NCBI GenBank assembly: GCA_942159475.1
Contig: OW804097.1
Location: 109,926,582 to 109,990,581, forward strand
Source of the DNA: Sthenelais limicola
Lineage: Eukaryota > Annelida > Polychaeta > Phyllodocida > Sigalionidae
DNA: 64,000 nucleotides
Direction of reading: 5' to 3'
Part shown: positions 57,601-64,000 of the stretch, piece after piece
Layout: the number at the start of each line of letters is the position of its first letter
Position numbering within the stretch: the first letter of the stretch is position 1
Notes under the pieces: model-generated
The model's database searches: none
The model's input: only the letters and a program-made list of their open reading frames with translations
Told to the model about the DNA's origin: nothing
Program-made: the position numbers and the translations under genes

Positions 57601-57918
57601 CCTGGTGGTAGCGCTGTGTCTCTGTCTATGGTGCCTCCGCTCTTCTCTTCTCCCGTGAGAAAGATGAGCGGGTTGTTCAATAGACTGATGAATACCTCTG
57701 TCGGCGAGGAGCAGCCAGCGGCTTTCGATACTTCTGTTTATGTCCCTCAGTCGGACCCAGACCGTTCAGCGCAGGAAGATGGATTGGATGTGTCTGGTTC
57801 ATCTCATGTTTCTGGCGAGAGGAGCTTGACTGAGGAAGATAAAAATATGGACATTGACGAGGAGGAACTGTTAAAAGATGAAGAAAGTGATGTTAGACGC
57901 ACTTACGATACGATCTAG
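54613..57918 (+). CDS. Family 2 third ORF: zinc-finger, coiled-coil, poly-Gln protein
   Basis: 1101 codons, uninterrupted, from ATG 54613 (MSDREEATAMEVD; an in-frame TTG further upstream was not used). Order: acidic and Lys/Ser-rich disordered N-terminus with NLS-like patches (to ~340); two C2H2-like zinc fingers, Cys387/Cys392-His416/His421 and Cys430/Cys436-His449/His457; a linker; coiled coil (~640-700) followed by KKRKKTEKVKE; a Gln-rich stretch (~776-925) with QQL repeats; an APPGF patch; and an acidic C-terminus (MDIDEEELLKDEESD). No signal peptide or membrane helix, so it is not an env. The finger block aligns with the family 1 third ORF (RCPF..C ... F.RHLCE.H ... CP...C.V..DRR.D.V.H). 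Nuclear DNA or RNA binding is inferred from fingers and NLS-like patches; the function is unknown. Confidence 0.85.
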   Translation: MSDREEATAMEVDSSMAGVEKVPEDRPCTGGEQESTAADAAAVTSEIRAETRTEEHSLKEDWYQEMTAEIEADYERVEKKRMELQKVQDRQDAAEWQLQKTRRRKSKPVQSAKIVESDESEGEEQLPSKGAAASRPKRKTSKKAGPEPVVAPESEKSDKQTVKKDESSDVGKAKTASASGNAKSGKQDDEAKPDGGKTRSKKEFNSPKGKPKQEVKRGREKSKTVVKESGSRDGSTSSRGSSTEYSDQSRASHSGGPGLNSVEDVRRALAKPAWKNTPKKTSDSANPVRHQARWRLKDKLEVELSPTNMANIVPKQGDGVLVNPESDDEDEVLGNYWKNPPIMPRYEDKFHYLKSRTGKADGHQEIIDLIMDKLNGAPLLWKPGYRCPFTWCRYLGKEINPNGIKVYRTRERFYRHLCEEHCPAVQLYTCPHSHSCSVRLDRRSDLVRHLVNRNTGHRNGLEWAKDMAGSFRVLEQETANLGCVRFARMGRYDLDRVMTIGRHRAQLEMRASASEARRASARKVIDAPAPSRNAWSKPGPSQATIAAVLTGARPKDNSTVAALNQPAAAAGAPGEIATDRCMLDGAGVTDNVPAPVLPYLPTDENLATAAMDVDRSLKNVSDSISQAVSISVEAVRLAVITALAPVADIVEIRAAAAEIPAMRARIEDLTRQLDYYKREDKISRETILDLRCRLTAYESGDGEPEKKRKKTEKVKEDVESDVVRKSDLAKIMSDLLQQHTASLVRSQAVTTQAVQEEPTKEEVIVALVQSSPKKLSQQQLQQQLPQQQLPQQQLPRTLPQIISTAPAAAAVKEATPIKAVVVKECVQSTPGFDNWDSVMNPNVQMNVVSPRRFNPMMLQTLSQLPAQQLHQQQLDEQLEQQQLLQQQQLQQQQLQEQQQLQQSLEQQRQLQRSLKLQQQALQQQQSSRAGSLPMYSPYAMTGFTPLSTSRESEAQRRASALLGENPAAAQGSPGVLGRAAGNAPIAPPGFVGVTPVPGGSAVSLSMVPPLFSSPVRKMSGLFNRLMNTSVGEEQPAAFDTSVYVPQSDPDRSAQEDGLDVSGSSHVSGERSLTEEDKNMDIDEEELLKDEESDVRRTYDTI

Positions 57919-58533
57919 TTTGATGCGTCTGTAGTCTTTGTATGACTTTGGTCTTTTTGGATAGTAATTGTTTAGACTTTGGATATGAACATGGAATGGA
58001 GTCGAGCCGGATGCAGCAGTGGTTAGCCCAGCTGTGATGAGCCCAGCGGTGACGAGACGAGATGAGCGATATTGGATAGATGTCCCTTGATAGTCTCTAA
58101 CGCTGGCCAACTCAACTCTCAGGATACAGCTATATCGGATACGAACAATTTTTACCACAGCTATACATCGACCTACTATATGTGTGCCTCAAACGGACAG
58201 TTTCCAGAATTAGGATGTTACCGGACATTTGTGTGTGTTTCTAAAATAACCAGGACACTCGGATTCTTTATACACGGACTAAACGTTTCAAAATGGACAG
58301 AGTTACTTGATCAACAGACTTCAATGTATTTGTGTGTTTGTTCTCTCCATTGTTTGTGTGATTCCTGCAAACCCGGTATGGATTCCTATGTTTTATATTT
58401 ATTCTGTGATTTTTATAATGTTTGATGGCGGATGTATTGTTGATTCTTACTTATTTTACCTTCTTACTTTTGTATTAACCTTATGGTTTAGTCTTTTCTT
58501 GATGAAAGCCTAAAGCGGTTGTGCCCTCCTTTC
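57919..58533 (+). other. 3' untranslated region of family 2
   Basis: 615 bp between the third ORF stop and the polypurine tract. Short overlapping ORFs only; none is supported. Confidence 0.7.
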
Positions 58534-58549
58534 AAAAAAGGGGGAGGGG
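58534..58549 (+). promoter_or_regulatory. Polypurine tract
   Basis: AAAAAAGGGGGAGGGG, three bases before the 3' LTR; the usual plus-strand primer position. Confidence 0.9.
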
Positions 58550-58552
58550 CAT

Positions 58553-59007
58553 TGTGGTGCGCGGCTATGGATTAGCTTTGCTGAACCAGAGCCGCGCCCG
58601 CGCGCGTCTCAAGCGGCTGTCGCTTGGAGACCCTTGGTTTTGTAAGATGTGTATTGGTGCTGGCCGCGCGGGTCGTGGTTATGGTTTTAGTCACCAACAG
58701 AGGTCGTGCTGTGTAATGTATCTGTATTTTCAAACTTTTTATTGCTGTATGTTGTACTTATCTTATGTATGTCTCACACTTACATATTATACACCCTTTT
58801 GTATTTACATGTCATTGTCATGTACTGCTTCCTTTATGTATGTCGGTTGTTGTTGTCACAAGCTGTGATATTTGGCAACCCGGGTGTGGATAGAAGAATA
58901 TAAACGTTGAGTGCTGGCGAGGTCCATTAGATCCTGTCGTTGTCGTTGTTCTTGATTAGATAGATTAAGTTCCCATAGTCGCTTAAGGCTGTCGATCGGA
59001 CATTACA
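58553..59007 (+). repeat. 3' LTR of family 2
   Basis: Same length and ends as the 5' LTR, about 99.6% identical. Followed by TTAG, the target duplication. Confidence 0.95.
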
Positions 59008-61002
59008 TTAGTTTATATGGCGGGGGCCGCCGGGGCCATGGATTGATAACAATGCTTATTATAACCCTAACCCTAACCTTAAATTAGTTGTCCTAAGTCA
59101 GTGTAAAATTGGGGCCCCAACACCCCCATCTACGTTTGAGTGCGAGAATGGTGTCTTTGGGGGCCCCGCAGGGGCCCGTGATTATTGTGTTTCTTGGGGG
59201 GGGGGGGGGGGGGGCGCCAAATGTTAGAGTGAGAGTCAGCTTGTCTAGTATCTTGAATCTTGACGTATAAGGATCAAGGAAAGATGAAAATATCATATCT
59301 GACTGTCGGCCATCAGCCGACAGCCGAATGTCTCCCATCAACATTGAATGAATCCAATTCGCAGACCAACCATCACTTGTCTCCCCAGTGCATTTGACTA
59401 GAACGTTGCTTTTAGATTAGGAAATTCCTTTCTGATACTATTAAGTTAAAATTGCAGGTTTTCTGCCTACGTGCCAACTAACCACAAAAGTTATTCCATA
59501 ATTATTACTCATTTTCTAACCCGAAAAAGTACTTTTACTGCAATAGCGTTGAAAATTCTGGCATAAGAACTTTAAAAGTAGGCTTCCCACAGCCTCATTT
59601 TGGCCAAGGAATTCAGATAAAATGGTTATATTCATGTGTGATCATCCCAAATACAGGTTGTCGACATCCTAGGCTGGAAAACCAAACTATGCTCGATTGG
59701 GAGAACTCATATGGGAGGATGGATAATGCTAACTGGGTGTTAGGGGACGCGGACCATTAATATAATAAAGCCTTTTATGGGGCGATTCCACTCCACTCCT
59801 CTAGTGGAGTTCCGCTATTACAGATACATTAATTAATGAGAGTTTTAGAACGTGTTATTTTACGCTTAGTTCAGTTCATGAATTGTTAATAGTACAAGAA
59901 ACTTGTGTCAAGTGTTGAGGAAATATTGAATTGAAACCCTGCACCAAGGAGTAGCACTCTGTAGAGGTGAGCTGTAATTGGTCGAGGAGGAGATACACTG
60001 CAGCACTTTACAGTGCAAACAAATGACCTGCTCCTGACCCGTTCTGGTTGAATAAAAACGTGTTATGTGTTAGACGTTGCATCGTATAATGGGTGTTGTG
60101 TTGTGGTTTGACCTGATAGTGCTAGAGATGTGACCAATAGTGTTAACGGTGCACATGTAATCTCGCCGCAACAACTATTCAACACGGCAACCTACAACAG
60201 TCCGACAACAGTACCATGCTGAGACTGATGTTTTATTTTATTCAATACTTTAGATCACATGTGCATGAACATTGAACATTAACATGAACATCCTGTTTCA
60301 TATTTTTTATACTCTGTGGAATTTATTTAAAGAACTTCATTATCTTAATTAAAGTGGTTGGATGAATGTCAATAAGTCTGCTAGATGTCTAATATATTTG
60401 GCAGTGTCTGGTTTGGGGGGATTTTGTTTCATTTCTTATCCAAAGCTTGATTAATGAGGTTAATTTGTTACTCACTTTCTGTGGCAATATGCCAATCTAG
60501 TCTAGAACTCTGGGGTTTTTTTTGTCAACCCTTGACACCAATTTGTAGAAACACACTAACGCCCTGTTCACGATGTAATCTTGAACCTTGGAATCTGGAG
60601 ATCAATCAGGCAGATAAACAGACAAACAGATAGTTGATCAGCGATCCTAATCAATATCTCTGTTGAATTATTACCCGTGAGCCCATTATCCTCAAGTGTT
60701 CGTTGACATCCATTGTTCATAATATTATTTGTACACTGTGCATGCCCATTTATGTTCATTTGTCATCTCACGGAAGATTAGCTGTATAAAAAATTCTAAA
60801 TCAAAAAAATCAATACGGTTTATAAATCCCTTTGCCCCAGTTTCAAATTGAATCCATTCAAGAACACAGACAATATGGTCTCAATTATGTAATGGATAAT
60901 ATATGGTGCTGAGAGGTAATCTGGTTTTATAGGGAATAACAGGACACAGCCGCCTAAGGCAGCAAGGATCTGTTATAACCGAGACAACCTGTAGGGCATT
61001 AC
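59008..61002. other. Flank of the Gypsy element, non-coding
   Basis: 59037-59105 repeats 46873-46941 (69 bp, with CCCTAACCCTAACC). 59110-59220 is GGGGCCC-rich with a G-run, and resembles the reverse complement of 46625-46655. A small hairpin, ACTCCACT...AGTGGAGT, lies near 59791-59811. The next SLC5 exon was not found here. Confidence 0.55.
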
Positions 61003-61904
61003 TACGGTGGACGAGAATGGTACATCGCGGCCCGTTCCGTTCAGCTCCGTTCCGTCCCGTCCCGTGCCCGCCCGAAAAAAAAATAAAAATGGATGTCGTC
61101 ATACATTTACTATAGAAATATTCATGACGGGGACACTTGTATCGGTGGCGGGACGGGACGGCCTCCTAAAGTTCGGCGACAATTACCGTTCCGTGCCGAA
61201 CCGCTAACACGTCCCGTCCCGTCCCGTCCCGCACATTACATTTTTTTCACGGCACTTGATCGGGAAAATTTCTGAAAAGTACGGGGGACGGGGCGGGACG
61301 GGACGGGGGCGGGACGGGACGGAACGGAACGGAACGGAACGGAACGGAAGCCAGGTCGAAAATTAAAAAATTTCCACAATCCTTAGAAGGTACTCTATAT
61401 TTCTGTTTGGGTGCGTTGGTATATTTTGCATTTTAAAATTTATTGTGACGGTTGCTAATCTTGCCAACATGTATCTTAAACTTCAGAAATGATAAAAGAT
61501 ATTTGATTAATTTCAATTGTTTCCCAGGCACATATATAACTTGATATGATTTCATAATTTTGCTGCACTGAGAATATTTGATATGTATATTACTTCATAT
61601 TACCCCTACCTATATTCCAAATCTTAGCACTTCACCCAAAATGTCCGTTTTCCAGGCCTTGAATATAATATTTTAAATATTGTCCAAAGATGTTCGAAAA
61701 TGTTACTGATAGAAAATGGGTAGCTTTCTCAATGCTATTTAACAAATTAATGTATCAATCTAATGATAGCATCGTGATATATGTATAATGGAAATAAATT
61801 AGTTTGTCTCTGCCTCCCTCTCTCTGTCCCCCCCCCATCCTGTCCCCTTTCCTGTCTCTATGATCCATCTCACCCTCCCATGCCCTCTCTCCCACTCCCC
61901 TCAA

Positions 61905-62210
61905 ATTTATGCATACATTATGTATGTGTGTTTACATGTATATAAGTATACAGGTATGTATCCAAATGTATGTACATGTATATACGTATATATATGTATG
62001 TATGTATATGCATTTATATACATATACAATACATATACAATATATGCATATATAAAATGTATACATATAAAATATATGCATAATGTGTATACATAAGTAT
62101 GTACATGTATACATAATGTATGTATGTATGTATGTGTGCATAGATATACATCTATGCATATATATGTGTACATAAATTCATGCATGTATGCATAATATGT
62201 ATGCAGATGT
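61905..62210. repeat. TATG/TGTA-rich microsatellite
   Basis: Degenerate (TATG)n and (TACA)n tract; ORFs across it are low-complexity artefacts. Confidence 0.85.
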
Positions 62211-62339
62211 ATACAGAGTGAGTGAGATTGGTTGTTTTACGCCCTTATCAACACATTTAAGATGGTTATATCAAGGGCGGGAGAGCTGAGAGGAAGGCAG
62301 TTTTTTATCATACCCAGGAAATAGAGATAGAGAAGAAGG

Positions 62340-62530
62340 GAGATGGAGACAGAGAAAAAGAGACAGCAGGGCACTTTAAGGTCTTACCCAGGACCAATGT
62401 ATGCACAAATACACAAGGATAGAGAGAGGAAAGAAGGAAGGGAGGGAGGGAGGGCGAGAAAGGGGGGAGAGGTTGGGGGGGGGGGGGATGAGAAGGAGGG
62501 AGAGAAGAGAGAGGGGGAGAAAGTCCAGTC
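62340..62530 (+). repeat. Purine-rich (GA/GGA)n tract
   Basis: Almost only G and A on the plus strand from 62429 on, with a G-run at 62475-62487. Confidence 0.8.
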
Positions 62531-62835
62531 AGTCATATATAGAGCGGCCCCAATTGTCAGCCATATCTTGTACCATGGGAGTATTTGACTCCAATGTAGT
62601 GTTAGTATTAACTAGTAGGAGTATTGAGTATAGGCATATATCTATATACTATAGTATAATTTGTAATAGTCTGTGTGGCCCGTTCCGTCCCGTCCCGCCC
62701 CGTCCCGCCCCGCCCCGCCCCCGCCCCCGCCCCCGCCCGCTCCCCCGCCCGCTCCCGCCCCGCTCCCGCCCGTCACCCGTGCCGAACCCGTACCGAAGAA
62801 TTAGTGTTCGGTATGTACCATTCTCGTCCACCGTA

Positions 62836-64000
62836 CATTTCATACCTAACACAGCGCGCGTTCGTTATGCTAGCGCAACTATCGTTAAAATAAGGATAGA
62901 TATAACGCGCGCTCCTTATTCCTGTTTCATAATAATAGCCAGTTAATGTAAAGGGATTTATATCCGATACAAGGCCAGCAATAATAAATGACACATGTTC
63001 AAGCTTAAAGTAAAACACAATATGATTAATACTAACTATTATTCATCACACTGTGCCCTTCCAGAATGAGCTCATCTTGCTTAACTTGGTAAATGTCTCC
63101 CCCTCTCCCACCAGCCAATTTCTCAATTATTAGAAAGAAATTTTGCTCCACATATAATTTGTTTTTCATTTTCATTTCGAAATCAATGTATACAATTTAA
63201 ATATGGAAGCACTTATAAATGGCACTGGTTTGTTCAGTGCCATTTGCCATTTGCCAGTCAGTGAAATTCACTTTTTTCCTCACCCGCCAATTTGGCAGGT
63301 ACATGCAGAGATTTACCCGCCTGCACAGAAATTTAACTTTAGAAGAATTTGGGTGTTTGGGTGTTTTGTACGATTTCTAAGACCGAAGAGCTATAGTGCA
63401 GGCATACCATTTTTAAAAATTTTATGACATATCAACACATGTGTAAATATATTTTCCGGAACATAAGAAGAACTTTGGTTTTTGTCCCCACATTCTATCA
63501 TGCTAAGAATCTATCTATACATTTATTTTAACTTAAGTTTCAAACTTAAATACTAGACACCTTATTGTCTATTATATCACATCTGCTCTCTTTCATCAGG
63601 CTAGCCTCCAATCGCTTCCCCGTCTTCTCACTCTAGTATCCCTTTCATGAGCCCCTCGGATGTATGTTTCTGTTTGATGTATAGTCAAAAGTATAAAATG
63701 ATGCTTCAGGATGATTGCTGCTATTTCTCAATTGCCAAGAACGGCTGTGATTTTCCGACATTGACCATGTTCATATTCATTTATATTTTATCATTTCTTT
63801 GGATAGTGATGTTCAGTAGTTATAAAGAAACACTTCTGAAGTTTGAACAGATTTGTATTTGTTTTTCTGGTTTGTTATTGTTTTACGCCACCGTAACTGC
63901 AAGTTTGTTTGAGATTCAAAGCTATTCTACTTTTCATGAAAAAACGGGCATTCTTTAAAAGAAAAAAAGTGTATCTGTTGGGTAAAGACATCTAACATAC
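62836..64000. other. Non-coding right end
   Basis: AT-rich. A 103-codon ORF at 63647-63958 is hydrophobic in its middle but shows no family hallmark or clear splice context, so it is not called. No SLC5 exon was recognised. Confidence 0.45.

Larger units (their letters stand above)
47006..59007 (+). mobile_element. Nearly intact 12.0-kb Ty3/Gypsy retrotransposon, family 2, with third ORF
   Basis: Two 455-bp LTRs (47006-47460 and 58553-59007) beginning TG and ending CA, with TTAG on both outer sides (47002-47005 and 59008-59011). Inside lie a tRNA-His-type primer site, gag, pol with PR-RT-RNaseH-IN order, a 739-bp spacer, a 1101-codon third ORF, 615 bp of untranslated DNA and a polypurine tract. 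12 kb is long for the superfamily; most of the extra length is the third ORF and its flanks. LTRs differ at about two positions, so the insertion is young. It lies in the sense orientation after SLC5 exon 2. One gag frameshift and an unusual protease site raise doubt about autonomous activity. Confidence 0.95.
61003..62835. repeat. Inverted-repeat-bounded region with CCCGT/GGGAC arrays
   Basis: 61003-61025 and the reverse complement of 62813-62835 are an exact 23-bp inverted pair (core GGTGGACGAGAATGGTACAT). CCGTTCCGTCCCGT arrays follow the left end (about 61029-61075); GGGACGG / GGAACGG arrays lie at 61280-61350; CCCGTCCCGCCCC arrays precede the right end (62679-62790). The left 340 bp can fold back on itself. 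Confidence 0.7.

Noticed and set aside
54613..57918. Third ORF as a retroviral-type env
   Set aside because: No signal peptide, no hydrophobic fusion or membrane segment; instead zinc fingers, basic patches and poly-Gln.
61007..61275. Short ORFs rich in Arg/Pro/Ser across CCCGT arrays
   Set aside because: Low-complexity translation of pentanucleotide repeats.
63647..63958. 103-codon ORF near the right end
   Set aside because: Hydrophobic but no family hallmark, no splice support, and AT-rich composition like its non-coding surroundings.
1..64000. tRNA, rRNA or other structured RNA genes
   Set aside because: No box B/T-loop pattern or cloverleaf was recognised; the tRNA-His match is only the retroelement primer site.

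Overview
The window is animal nuclear DNA. It is AT-rich and mostly non-coding, with short exons separated by long introns, and it is dominated by transposable elements and satellite-like repeats. A fibrinogen-related (FReD) exon pair, two exons of an SLC5-type sodium-coupled transporter, CR1/Jockey-type non-LTR fragments and Ty3/Gypsy elements all suggest an invertebrate animal, probably marine. The sequence alone does not fix the phylum. Long low-GC stretches hold no recognisable gene.

Layout. 1-565 (-): start of a retroelement-like ORF running off the left edge. 2456-2952: fragment of a non-LTR reverse transcriptase. 4018-14655: decayed Ty3/Gypsy element (family 1) with gag, pol and a third ORF. 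The third-ORF part and a LINE tail (11822-15191) are repeated almost perfectly in tandem at 15201-18568. 20374-24134: last two exons of a FReD gene; their intron holds a CR1 fragment, itself split by a MITE. 24797-25118: 30-bp minisatellite. 25833-28140 (-): second, truncated family 1 copy. 32801-33015: probable last exon of an unidentified coiled-coil protein. 33624-42627: 9-kb region bounded by inverted repeats, holding a 15-bp minisatellite, a 357-bp satellite and dozens of copies of a GTCTCTAC(G/A)A(T/C)G motif. 44507-45986: first two exons of an SLC5 gene. 47006-59007: 12,002-bp, almost intact Ty3/Gypsy element (family 2) in the following intron or flank. 61003-62835: CCCGT-rich fold-back repeats and microsatellites.

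Most interesting system. Both Ty3/Gypsy families carry, between pol and the 3' LTR, a large third ORF that is not an env. It has two C2H2-like zinc fingers, a coiled coil, an APPGF/VPPGF patch and an acidic C-terminus. In both families the ORF starts MSD, lies 268-269 bp downstream of a TATA-like box, and is preceded by a shared CACGAGTAGTGT motif. This suggests an internal promoter driving a DNA-binding accessory protein. Family 2 looks young: its 455-bp LTRs differ at two positions, it has a 4-bp TTAG target duplication, a tRNA-His-type primer site and a GTTAAAC gag-pol frameshift site. Family 1 is dead, with frameshifts and CGA-to-TGA stops.
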